Source of the DNA: Hyaloscypha bicolor E
Taxonomy: Eukaryota; Ascomycota; Leotiomycetes; Helotiales; Hyaloscyphaceae
Length of the DNA stretch: 64,000 bases
NCBI RefSeq assembly: GCF_002865645.1
Contig: NW_020194686.1
Coordinates: 186,001-250,000 of the forward strand
Direction of reading: 5' to 3'
Each line of letters starts with the position of its first letter. The stretch's first letter is position 1. The notes under the pieces are model-generated. The model was given only the letters and a program-made list of their open reading frames with translations, was not told the DNA's origin and did not search any database. The translations under genes were made by a program, and so were the position numbers. This document shows positions 22,964-33,422 of the stretch, one piece after another.

Positions 22964-23857
22964 CTAATTGTCCGACTCAGGGGCAAAAGTAACGCGCTTT
23001 TTGCCAGTATCCTTTCTCTTGAGCCTCTTGCTGCGCCTCACTTCTGCTTCCTTAGGCCCATATTCTTCTCTCTGTTTGCGCTTACGCATACCCCTTTCCA
23101 AATTTCCTCCCGCAGACCAATATCCCATATCCTCTGGCCCCTTAATTCCACCCAGCTTTCCTTTAAGCTCTGCCTTCCAATGTTCCGGCAAACCTTCTGA
23201 AGCGCCCCACAATAAGCCGCCCAAAATCTTCCGCTTCTTGCTGCCTTCTAACGTTCCCTCTTTTGCTTCACCCTCCCCAGACTTCTCTGCATTGTTCATA
23301 GTGCCTACCATGACCTGTATATTACATTCTCCAAGCGGAATAAGAGGAGCGTTCCAGAAACCAGGCATTCCAGACTTTTCGTAAAGTTCCACCTCAACCT
23401 CCTGCATCTTCAGGCCCCGTTTCTTAGCCTTTGCGTACTGAATGGCGAAACAGCCCTGGGACAATCGATAAACCAACCCATAGACATGGTCTCTCTCAGA
23501 CGGGATGATCATTGGGAAGCGTTTCGATTGTTCTATGACCCAGTTGTACATTGAAAGCTTGCCAACAGCCACACATGTCGAATCAGAGAGCAGGGCGGGG
23601 TCCATATCTTTGCCATAGGCAAAGTATAACACCTCCTCGCCTTCCTCTTCTCGTTGTTCTGGAACTGCTGTGACAATGGGAGCCGGTGGGTACAGATCCT
23701 CGGACCAGTCCCCCTCAAACGGTGGACGGAGGTAATCGTAGGGGCCGAGTGATTGTTCGGGGGCTTGTGGGACATTCTCTGGCGATTCTTCCCTCTCCTC
23801 TGAGACATTCATCTTCCGTTGCCTGGCAGAACGTTCTTCCATGGCGTTTTGGGACAT
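22964..23857 (-). CDS. Gamma-glutamylcyclotransferase-like (GGCT/AIG2 fold) protein with basic tail
   Basis: Single exon of 297 residues from ATG 23857; the longer frame begins at a TTG. After about 75 acidic, polar residues, YFAYGKDMDPALL matches the YFAYGSNM-type phosphate/substrate loop of GGCT-like proteins, and VYGLVYRLSQG matches their second conserved strand. The LDxxEG segment that carries the catalytic glutamate in true cyclotransferases is replaced here by IQYAKAKK, so ordinary activity is doubtful. The C-terminal 60 residues are strongly basic (RRSKRLKRKDTGKKR), resembling a nuclear localisation signal. It lies convergent with the sterol acyltransferase, 271 bp away. The fold is assigned with moderate confidence; the function is unknown. 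Confidence 0.75.
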   Translation of the reverse strand: MSQNAMEERSARQRKMNVSEEREESPENVPQAPEQSLGPYDYLRPPFEGDWSEDLYPPAPIVTAVPEQREEEGEEVLYFAYGKDMDPALLSDSTCVAVGKLSMYNWVIEQSKRFPMIIPSERDHVYGLVYRLSQGCFAIQYAKAKKRGLKMQEVEVELYEKSGMPGFWNAPLIPLGECNIQVMVGTMNNAEKSGEGEAKEGTLEGSKKRKILGGLLWGASEGLPEHWKAELKGKLGGIKGPEDMGYWSAGGNLERGMRKRKQREEYGPKEAEVRRSKRLKRKDTGKKRVTFAPESDN

Positions 23858-24066
23858 TGAGAGGTCATTCCAGAGGGATGGCAAGGGTGGAGATGGTGTA
23901 TTTCTCCGAATACTAAGAGGAGAGAAGGATATTGGATTTCATGTGTTTGCTTGGGTAGAATAAATGTTGGTTGTTCAAGAAGCCTTTAGGACAAATAAAT
24001 TTAATCCCTGTAGCCCGCGAAGTGTACGGTAGAGCGAAGTCGAGGTCCTCGCGGACTAGAGTGGAG

Positions 24067-24080
24067 CGGCGACGTCGCCG
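24067..24080. repeat. 14-bp perfect palindrome
   Basis: CGGCGACGTCGCCG reads the same on both strands and sits in a short GC-rich patch in otherwise AT-leaning sequence. It could be a repeat relic or a protein-binding site; chance is not excluded. Confidence 0.5.
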
Positions 24081-24519
24081 GCTCGGAGTAGATTCTGCTT
24101 GTCGTTATTTGATAAAGGCTTGTGAATGTGTTTAGCAGTGCGAGCCAGCTCCGACCCCTTAATTTCTTCACTCTGATTGTCTCTATCGATCACAAGAGAT
24201 CTTGGCTGTGCAAATAGAGACAAATGCCGACTATCCGAGTGATACACTCGATAAAGAGGCACTTCGAGTGTCGGGGACTTCGAGATTGTGAGAGTGTGGG
24301 AATGTTTGGATTGAAGCTGTAGAAGCTGGAAGTCGAGAGAGGGCTCTAATACTCCAAGACTCGCCTAAATATCGAGGCTTCGGGGATTTTGTGAATCATG
24401 GAAGTCTGATCAGATGGATCAGAAGTATCTCTGCGAATTCAGTCTGAGTCATGAAGTAGAAAGGGTGGCTTTGTTAAGGCAGATCAAGGCTCAGGACGGC
24501 GTCATGAACAGACCGCGAG

Positions 24520-24920
24520 TCAGTAGGAACGATAATAACTACCGTAATCACCCTTTAAAATTGAATCATGTTGTTTAATTCGAGAACCGTCAGGTTTCCA
24601 AGTCCTCTGGACCATCCTCTGGCGGTCATTATATTGACACCATTCCCAAAGGACTTGAACGTCGTCCAATTCTGGAGTTTCATCTACAGACGACATATTC
24701 AAATCAATTCGCGGAGTCGGGTTACCTGCTTAATTTAGTATATAATCAGCAAGGGAAAAAGCCTTGGAAAGAATGTGTCCAGTCCAGCAGCAGGATAGAA
24801 GTGATCTTCACATTTTGCAACCTGGAGGGAAGGTTGCTCTTGAAAAGAGCTCGCCCATGCAATCACTCGGGCTGGCTCACAATTCCTTTCGATGAGAGCG
24901 TCCAAGTCCTCAGGGAAAGT
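24520..24920 (-). pseudogene. Unassigned minus-strand coding remnant
   Basis: Minus-strand translation gives two protein-like stretches. One at about 24920-24750 contains EDLDALIERNCEPARVIAW; another at 24702-24520 contains LDDVQVLWEWCQYNDRQRM and TWKPDGSRIKQHDS. They are separated by a stop and a possible short intron, and I could not find an in-phase start. The composition looks coding rather than random. The family is unknown. Confidence 0.35.
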
Positions 24921-25122
24921 TATTATAGAGTCCTCGAGTTATTGTTCGTCATCTTTACCTGCAGCTCTCTCCTTGTTCAACATTCAATGAACCCCCCTTT
25001 ATACATATCATATCAGTGTGCCCCTGCCAACCCCTGCAACACCCCTGTTTTACTCGCGTAGCATTCCTAAAACATGGGTGTATACCCAAAGTAGTAATTT
25101 TTGATCTCGACTCTCTTTTAGA

Positions 25123-25169
25123 TGCATAAGCACCCGTACTAGGACCTGCCCAGAGAGGGTGCTTATGCA
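25123..25169. repeat. 13-bp perfect inverted repeat (hairpin)
   Basis: TGCATAAGCACCC at 25123-25135 is repeated in inverse orientation at 25157-25169, with a 21-nt spacer. It is not associated with any gene. It may be a short foldback element or solo transposon terminus. Confidence 0.6.
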
Positions 25170-25384
25170 ATTGAAAATTTGATTCCCTTATAGGCATCTT
25201 CCCCCGTGCTCAGCAAGCTAATTTTTGCAAATTTATCATAAAGTAAGTCTTTCTTTTTCGGCTATTCTTTAGCCCCCGGTACGCGCAGAGTAGGCGAGCA
25301 AGAAGCGCATACCCATTAAGAAGTATATCCTCAAGGCACGCTCGTCCTGGCTTGCTCGGGTACGTGGATGTGTTTCACACGCCG

Positions 25385-25405
25385 TCGCGCGCCTTCGGCG
25401 CGCGA
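25385..25405. repeat. GC hairpin, 9-bp arms, 3-nt loop
   Basis: TCGCGCGCC, loop TTC, then GGCGCGCGA form a perfect hairpin in an AT-leaning context. Confidence 0.6.
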
Positions 25406-25887
25406 TGCCGTGCCCCCAGCCCATTAAAGTCCTGGTGTTAGTAGAGATAAACTTTAGAACTCCCAGAATTAGCACGATGGCTAGTTCTCAATGTCGAGAA
25501 CTTTCGATGCGGACAAAGCTTGAAAAATTGCGTGTTGATGGCATAAGTGCGAAGACAAAAGCAATCTGCGCTGAATGGGTTCAAAGAATCCATTCTGCAA
25601 GTCTCCTATAGACAGAGTAAGGGCTGGATCAGAAATCGGTCTAAATATGGTTGATGGTCTGCGATGCGTAATAATGAGAGATGGAAGGAGGTTTAATTTG
25701 GAAGTGCAGGGGTACCGGGGCCTGGAGTCAGCTTGGGCTCACATCAAATTGCACATGACATTGCGCATATTGGACTTAATATTATGTGACGGCGCTGGCT
25801 GGAATTATGGGGGGTAGGCTGTCACCTGGCTAGTTCCCCTGTCAGGCCAGCGTTTCAAGCATTTGAGCTAGTACTTCTTCTCTTTTA

Positions 25888-25909
25888 CTCTCTCTCTCTC
25901 TCTCTCTCT
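25888..25909. repeat. CT microsatellite
   Basis: An uninterrupted CT dinucleotide run of 22 bases inside a longer pyrimidine tract. Confidence 0.9.
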
Positions 25910-25934
25910 TCTCCTTCTTAGCTTTATATTCTAC

Positions 25935-26830
25935 AAGACAGAATAATAGAGATCTTTGCGCCTCGTTCCAATTGCTCTAGCTCCACCGTCACACCCGCGC
26001 GGTCTAGTATTATCAAGTAATCCAGGAGAGGGTTGCTCCATTCAGCGCTTATTAGAACCGAACCACTCTCTCCGGACTGGGTTCGACACGGCAGTCGATT
26101 TAAAGAGGATGTCCTAGATCTTGGCTTTGATAGTATCCTAGCCCGAGTGGTCACTTGCGTCACGCGTTCAAAATTCTGAAACACATCAAATATCTAGAGA
26201 CTTCAGAGACCGAGGACCTAATTAACCAAACGCGACAGCTCGATGACGGGTTCCGATAGTGGCTGATGCAAGTCCCTGGCGAATGGCCATACGAGCCGTA
26301 TAGTATTCCGAGTTCCTGATCCAGGAGAGACTTCTACTCCTTCTGTTATCTACGTCTGCGCACGACATGGCCACGCTGCAGTCTGGAATCTACATTTCGG
26401 ACTGCGGATGCTCATGACCGGTACCATTCTCGGCCTTTATTAACTCAGCCATCCACTCCTGCTCCCAGTCCACGAGTCCCACAACTCTACCTACCAACAA
26501 CAACGCCACGAGTGCATAACGCAGCTGGAAGCCTGAGCCGAGAGTTTTGCATCCACCACCCCCTTTTCACTCGGCCGATTCAGAGCCGACATTGCAGACG
26601 TCCTAGACTCGCAGCCTGCACTTACTCTCAACACAGACGAAATGCCTCCCGACTATTTGGCCATTATCTGTGGCTTCGAGCCTCGACGGCGTGGGGTCAA
26701 TCCAGCAGCTATGGTTCCGCCCCGAGCCCGCGCGCTTCCTTAGGCCACATCCTTGGCGACGGGGTCCTTTGGTGTGCTGGAACCGATCCACGGGCTCACG
26801 AACGACCGACTATCAGAAGGTTGACAAAGT
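25935..26830 (+). pseudogene. Relic of a fungal-specific transcription factor (PF11951-like C-terminal domain)
   Basis: Plus-strand fragments in shifting frames resemble the regulatory domain of Zn(II)2Cys6 factors: LDDGFR, a TAG, then WLMQVPGEWPYEPY (about 26235-26300); HGHAAVWNLHFGLRMLM (about 26368-26420), the WN.R..R helix of this domain; and STTPFSLGRFRADIADVL (about 26550-26605), like the ICASVPFHLG segment. Stops and frame changes separate them and no zinc-cluster exon is found, so it is a dead, partial copy. The match is by pattern only. Confidence 0.5.
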
Positions 26831-27608
26831 GAATATCTCGGAAACTTGCGGCTGGAAAAATTTAGCAAAACAATCCATGACATAGAGAAGGTGAATTGAG
26901 CTGAAATGAGCCGAAAGTTCGTATAGTAAATGAGACTCAACAGAACGGTCACTGGATCATAAACAAGAATGAAGAGGAGTGCATGGGTAATTTCGTGGGG
27001 CCCGCTTAAATTTCATATTTCCTGAAGGTCCGCCTTTTCCTCGCATGGCCAACTTGGTTGGAATTTGATTAAATCGCCCTCTTTTTGCGATCCTGGTGCG
27101 ATGAAGCAATTTGCGTATGATTTCTCCGCTTCCTATTTGCGGAAGCGGCCAATCAGGGGTTCGCCAACACTACGAAAGCGGGCGGCATTAAAAATCGTTG
27201 ATCCGCTGAAAAGCGAGGGACGCCAAAATCGCTACCTTTGAAAAATCACACCAAATCTCAATGCAACCCCTAAAACTCTTTAAAATAGCTTTGTGAGGTA
27301 GAAAAGAAGCATATCTAACTTTTGTGGGATTTTCTCAATAATTAAATATAATACGGAATTACGAGAATTTTTATATTGCGAGAGTCAAGGCTATGCCCAC
27401 CCTTGCTTAGCGAATTGGACGATTTTTATTACCGCCCGCCTTCGTACAGCTATTACCATAGAAAAGATGTATTCTCCGCCCAGCGTTTTTTGTCCGTTTC
27501 ACGCCGTCTGACTTTTCAATCCTGGAAAGCTCTCTAGAATTTGATAGAACGTGATTAATTGATCTGTGCCAGCCTAGCAGAACATTAAAGCAGCATCTGT
27601 CTCACTGA

Positions 27609-27664
27609 CACAGGGTTACCCTCAAGGTATAAATTTACGAGGGTAATAGCTGTATCACCCTGTG
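27609..27664. repeat. Nested inverted repeat
   Basis: Inner arms TTACCCTC (27616-27623) and GAGGGTAA (27639-27646), and outer arms CACAGGG (27609-27615) and CCCTGTG (27658-27664) with an 11-nt bulge on one side, can fold into one structure. No gene is nearby. Confidence 0.5.
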
Positions 27665-28499
27665 AGGCTGTGCCTATGATTTTTACTAGGAAAGAGTTGC
27701 TGTAGAATAGACGTTTGTGTCGGGCGCAGTCACGAGTGATTTGCCCTCGCTTCGGTGCGGTCGCTGCTGGTCTGCAAGTCAGCTCACGGGGCCGGCATAT
27801 TTCTGTTCACGCTCTCAAAGTCAACAAATAACAGTCCTCGAACTACTCTAACTAGCCAATTATGATTCTAGGCTTTGAAATGGGGGCCAAAATCAAATTC
27901 TTTCAGGGCACTTGAGCAAATGCGAAGTAGGCGAGATCTCCCTGTAAGCGAAGCTTACTCATTACAATCCTCCTGCACGTCTTACTCCAATTTAGGTACA
28001 TCATAGCCCCATGGGGAAAGAAGGGTGAACTCTAAGCGGACCGGAACGAGGTCTCCCCTGTTAAATAAACAGTTCTCACTTGTTGCTTTACGCGCTCAAT
28101 TAGGATTCTTATCGTGAACCAACCGCTTCGAAGAGGATAATACCGGTGTGGCTATGTATAGGAGCCAGGTGTTACTTCTCAGATAGTAAGAATGATAATG
28201 CAGTCATCCATGCATGTTGGCTGTTAGGGTTTGTTTGGTACATGATCGCTGTGATACCTTCCACTTTGCTCGAGGAAGCGAGAGCTAGACCCCCCAAATA
28301 GTTACACCTGGCCCCGACACTGCAAGTGAATTCACAGGGTACCGTGGTACGTGTCAGTGTAACCCGAGTAGAAATGCCCACGGCCCCCCAACATTGCAAT
28401 TTTTACAGATGAGTGCGCTTTCTTCTTTGCATCTTAACATTTCGCTCCAATCTTGCTCTGTCGACAATTGCCAGAACATTTTGGCTTGCAGGCCTCAAC

Positions 28500-30179
28500 A
28501 TGGCGGCCAAAGTTCCTGAAAAGAATGCTGGCGTTCTAGATGTATCAATCTCAGATTCAATGGAGTCCATCGAAGCTCAAGGATTTGATGAAGCAAGGAC
28601 AAAGAAACTCGTTCGAAAGCTCGACTGGCACTTAATTCCCTTCCTCTCCCTGATCTACCTGTACGTCCCTCCCTCAGCAGACATTCATAGAAATTGCTGA
28701 AGAAATGCTCAGATTGTGTTTCCTGGATCGAACAAACATCGGAAATGCCCGTTTGGATAATCTCGAGAAAGATCTCAAGCTGGGGGGCCTACAATACAAT
28801 GATTGCCTGGCGATTCTCTTCCCGTTCTACATCGCAGCGGAAATTCCCAGCAATATGATGATGAAGCGCTTTAGGCCAAGTATGTGGCTCACTTTCATCA
28901 TGGTTTTCTGGTCCATCGCGATGATCTGCCAAGGCTTCGTCAAGAATTATTCAGGCCTCATGGCGACGAGAGTCTTCCTTGGAGTCTTTGAAGGAGGTCT
29001 GTTCCCGGGAGTAAATTACTACATCACCCAATGGTACTGCCGACACGAATGTGGTTTCCGCATGGCATTATTCTTTTCTGCTGCAACACTAGCGGGAGCC
29101 TTTGGCGGTATTCTTGCTCGTGGAATTGCTGAGATGAATGGGGTTGGTGGGAAATCTGCGTGGGCCTGGATCTTCATTCTAGAAGGTCTTCTAAGCATCG
29201 TTGTCTCCTTCGCCGCGTATTGGGCCGTCAACGATTATCCCGCTACGTATGTATCTATTATCATTCACAAAATAAAACTAACACAGCATCTACAGAGCCA
29301 AATTCCTCACCAAAGACGAGCGCGAAGAAGTCGAGCGCCGCCTGGCTGTCGACCACGGAAACCTCTCCAACGCATTCGCTTACAAATACGTCCTGCAAGC
29401 TATCAAAGACTGGAAAATCTATATCCACATGCTCATCTGCATGGCTAGCTTCTGCCCCATTTACTCCTTCTCCCTCTTCTTGCCAACAATCATCAAGAAT
29501 ATGGGATATACCGCCAATCAAGCACAACTTATGAGTGTTCCACCTTATGTTGCAGCTTGCTTCTTTACTATTGCAGCAAGCTGGTTTGCGGATCGAGTTA
29601 GGCAGAGGGGGGTTTTCATGTTGGGATTTCAGGTTATCGCAATTACGGGTTTTGCGATGCTGGCTGGGACAAGCAAGCCAAGGATTCAGTATGGTGGAAC
29701 TGTGCTTGCTGCTATTGGTACGACGTTCGGATGTTGATGTTTGATTTTTGCTAATAAGGTCTTAGGTATCTACCCTCAAGTCCCACTCGCCCTCGCCTGG
29801 AACGGCAACAATATCGGAGGAAGCTTGAAGCGTGGTACGGGGATTGCGATGCAAGTTATGGGCGGCAACTGCGGTGGAATCATCGCGTCTTATGTTTATC
29901 TCACCAGAGACAGTCCCAGGTAAGCACAAGTATAGGTTACATTGTTTTGCATTTCAGAGGCTGACTTCGTGCAGATTCATCAAAGGACACTGCCTCCTTA
30001 TTGGCATAATCGGCATGGCATTCTTCCTCACACTGTTCATGACGACATGGACAAGAATGGAGAATTCTCGACGTGATAAGGTGGCAGGAGAGGGAGGACC
30101 AGTTTCTTTGACGGAAGAGCAAAGGATAAAAGATATTGAGCTTGCGGATAATGCTTCGTGGTTTAGGTATACTGTCTGA
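28500..30179 (+). CDS. MFS transporter, Dal5/allantoate-permease-like (anion:cation symporter family)
   Basis: Five exons (28500-28660, 28713-29246, 29296-29717, 29766-29919, 29975-30179) encode 491 residues. Features typical of this fungal uptake family are the DWHLIPFLSLIYLLCFLDR entry into helix 1 followed by TNIGNAR, FGGILARGI and the GFRMALFFS segment, and GGNCGGIIASYVY in a late helix. Relatives take up carboxylates, vitamins or amides (allantoate, nicotinate, pantothenate and others) with protons at the plasma membrane. It is the left edge of a block of catabolic-type genes, so substrate import is the natural role, although the substrate is not known. ATG 28500 was chosen over the longer frame because the N-terminus MAAKVPEK is typical and precedes the first conserved block. 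Confidence 0.92.
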
Positions 30180-30453
30180 AGCATATTATTGAGAGTTAGT
30201 TATATTGGAGGTCTGAGGTTGACATGGGAGTTGGTCTTTTGGTGGAAGAGGAGTGAAATTGGTCACTGATGTTTGATTCGGTCTTTGTTAGAGTTAAATA
30301 CATTATAAATTCTTTACCCAATGATCTTAACATTTGTGGGATGAGTTGACGGCGGTTCAGGGGCAGCAAACCTAAGCGAGCTCCACGCCAACATCCTGTC
30401 ACGGAGTAAATATATTCGTAAAATGGCTCCCATCTATTCCTGAAACTTGCATC

Positions 30454-32597
30454 TCATAGCATCTCTCTAGGGCGAGGTTCATCGGTCCCAGCACCTTTTT
30501 GTGCCAGCCCTGCAATATTCGAGGTTAGCGACGCCACTGCACGTAGGGAGGGGGAAATGGCCGCTTACTCGCTCCAATCTCTCGAATATCCTTCTTTCGC
30601 AATTTCCCATTCGCAGTCTTCGGCCACTCCACAGGGCATCCTTTTTCTATATCCCCAAGCCACCATATCCGTACAGGAACTTTAAACCTTGACAATGCTC
30701 CTCGGACCCACTCTCGGACTATCTCATCGTCCGGTCTTGTGCTTCCATCCTCAAGCTCTAAAAAGGCCGCGACAACTTCGCCATATCTTTCATTTGGGAT
30801 ACCAAACACGCATGCCTGTTTAATGGCAGGATGTTCGAATAGCCTCTCTTCAATCTCCATTGGGGCTATGTTTTCACCGCCTCGGATTATGAGATCCTTG
30901 ATTCGACCCGTAACGACAAGGTACCCGTCCTCATCTAAATAACCTTCGTCGCCAGTGTGCATCCATCGTCCTGGGGCCGAATGGTGAGTTGGCTCAAGTC
31001 CGACAGTTTCACTATCCTCAGTGTGATGCTTTATACTGCACCTAGTTCTCTCAACATCTTCGAAATATGAATGCATAACGCTAAACCCACTGACAACGAT
31101 TTCGCCTCGAGCTCCCCAGGGCAAAATATTACCCGTGTTGGGAGCTACAATCTTCGCAGTCAAGTTCGGCAATAATTTTCCTGCTGTCTTCTGTTTCTTC
31201 GAGATGGGATCGTTTGCAGAGGTCATTGTTGCAATTGATGAGAGTTCCGTCATGCCCCAATTTGTGTAAATGTCGCGAATCGGGAATTTTTTGATGACCC
31301 TGAGGAGCAAGTCCTCTGGCATTGCCGAGCCAGCCATGAGTCCAAATCTGAACAGAAAAGGGTGAGCATCCATTTCATTCATTGCTCTAATGCGAAACAG
31401 GATTTTGTACCTTAGAGACGATCTTTCTGTCTGTGTAAAGTCAGGGTGCGAGAGCTGGTCAATGAACATTGTGGTAACTCCATAGAGACCTGTACACTGG
31501 TATTTCTGGACGGCATTCAGAGTCAAAGAAGCATCAAAGTACTCTGATGGCAAAACAGTAGCTGTTCCCTGAACGAGGTTGGCACAGAGACCTGCATCAC
31601 AATCAGTTAAACATATTTCTGTAGCAAATTATAGGTCCAAATACCAATAATAAGACCAAACGCGTGAAATAGAGGAACAGGTATGACCACCTTGTCCGTC
31701 ATCCTGATATTCATTTTCATCCCGATATATCTAGCGCAGTTCAACATGCCGTGATGCGTAAGTGCCGCTGCCTTGGGGGAACCAGTGCTTCCCGACGTGA
31801 ATTGGAGGTTGAGTATATCCGTATCCCTCAGCATCTTCTCGAAGGTCTCCCAATCAATTATTTGCTTCCTTCCCATCTCGAGCAGTCTTTTGAAACTACC
31901 GAAAAATGCGGATGAATCCTTGGGTGGGTAGAATCCACTGATATCATGGAGAAGAACTACCATTTTTAGGGACGGAACCACTCGTTGCTCTAGTTGGGCT
32001 AGGCAGGGTCGATAGTCATACTTGTATGTCCCGAGAGTGGTAAAAAGCAGTTTCGGTCCTGAAGGCTATTATTAGTGAGCATATTCTATGTAGATTGCGT
32101 TAAGGAGGGCTCACTTGTGGTCGATAGAGCAGAAATAATTTCGGCGTGAGAATAGGCATAGTTCAACAACGTAATGATTGCTCCTATCTTTGCACATGCT
32201 AAAAGCAGCTGAATAATAGTGTTAGTGTTCTTTGTTGTTAATTGGAGGGGGCATAGAAATAGATAGACATACGTACATAGACGTATTCTGAGCGATTCCC
32301 AAGCATCACCGCCACTCGGTCACCTCGTTCTACACCCTGAGAAATCATTCCAGCCGCCAAATCATCGCTGTACTCGTGCAGCTGTGAATACGAGATGACC
32401 TCGTTTTGGTGCTGTGAAACGATTGCCATTCTATCTACATGTTTTCGGCTTTGTCTCCGTGTGAGCTCTCCTAAAGTGATATTCATCAGCGGAGGATGCG
32501 AGGGACCTCGAATGACTGAGAGACGTCGCGCCTGATTGACCGGCGAGAGGTGATCATTTTTCTGTTTCAAGTTTGGCGGCATCACCAAGGAAGGCAT
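30454..32597 (-). CDS. AMP-dependent acyl-CoA synthetase/ligase
   Basis: Six exons (32597-32277, 32208-32115, 32058-31645, 31591-31411, 31347-30569, 30509-30454) give 614 residues with all phases consistent. ANL-superfamily motifs are present in order: the P-loop FTSGSTGSPKA near residue 230, YTNWGMTE, the hinge GRIKDLIIRGGENI, and the catalytic-lysine motif KTANGKLRKKDI near the end. The enzyme adenylates a carboxylic acid and transfers it to CoA. The domain order resembles medium-chain fatty-acyl or aryl-CoA ligases. A short last exon ending PRPREML is supported by a CTAAC branch site and TTGCAG acceptor; without it the frame would stop at 30525. No peroxisomal SKL-type end is present. It lies tail-to-tail with the MFS gene and is transcribed with the BVMO. 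Confidence 0.93.
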
Positions 32598-33422
32598 TGA
32601 AAGATAGGAAGGGAGATGGAGACGACGGAAAACCCTAGACTTTTTGAGCGCACAATTCGAGAGAAGAAAGACTGGCTTGCTTGCACAAGATTCGAGAAAG
32701 TCTACAAATTTCAAGTCACGCCCTGCAAGAAAGCACTAACAGATAACACCCAAGCTTGAACAGCCGAGGACTCATGGAAAGGGAGCAGGTATCAGCAAAG
32801 AATTTGTGATAATGCCAAGCTGCAGTATTCAGCAGCAAGCGCTCACTTCTGCAAGGATCAATGATCCGGAGTTTGAATTCCGTTGGAAAACAAGCTCAAA
32901 TGCAGTAGCTGGGACAGTAAAACCGATACAGCTCGGAAAACACTGTCTTTCTCCATCCAGTCCAGGCCTCAGGTTCGCGGAATTGATCAGCTGGCACCAA
33001 AGTGGCTCTTGATGCAGATAACCCCGCACAAAAATGACAGCGAAAGCAAGAGCGGCTCGCGAAGTCGGATAGTCAGGTGGCGTATGGTCTTGTGCTAAGT
33101 TATTCGTGCTGGAGGAAGTGTTGTCAAGTCGCGTCCGTCGCGAAAAGCGGTCCGCAAATTCGCGGGGCCTCGCAGGGACGGAATGTCCAAAAGTGTTGTA
33201 CTAGAAGGTGGAGAAGCGTCCACTAGCTTGTTAAATAAAAGTGGGATTAAGGTGGACATAGACGAAGAGACAACAGTCGGCGTATGGTGGGGCTTGAAGC
33301 AAAGCTCGCAAGTGACCGATTCCTGACGGGAGAAGTGAAATCCATGCGATGTCACCGTGTACCAACTGCTGCTTCGGCAAAGAAATGGCCATTTAAATGC
33401 TTTGGAAAGCTATCTACTTCGT
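32598..33422. other. Intergenic: ligase promoter and BVMO 3' flank
   Basis: This 825-bp space holds no gene; overlapping short frames on both strands at 32806-33355 are not supported. Confidence 0.5.

Larger units (their letters stand above)
23858..28499. other. Gene-poor, decayed region
   Basis: These 4.6 kb hold no intact gene. Relics and foldbacks inside it are listed separately. Coding fragments are short and interrupted, and the sequence from 26950 to 28400 shows only AT-leaning non-coding sequence. It forms the boundary between the housekeeping block and the catabolic cluster, and includes the promoter of the MFS gene starting at 28500. Confidence 0.55.
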
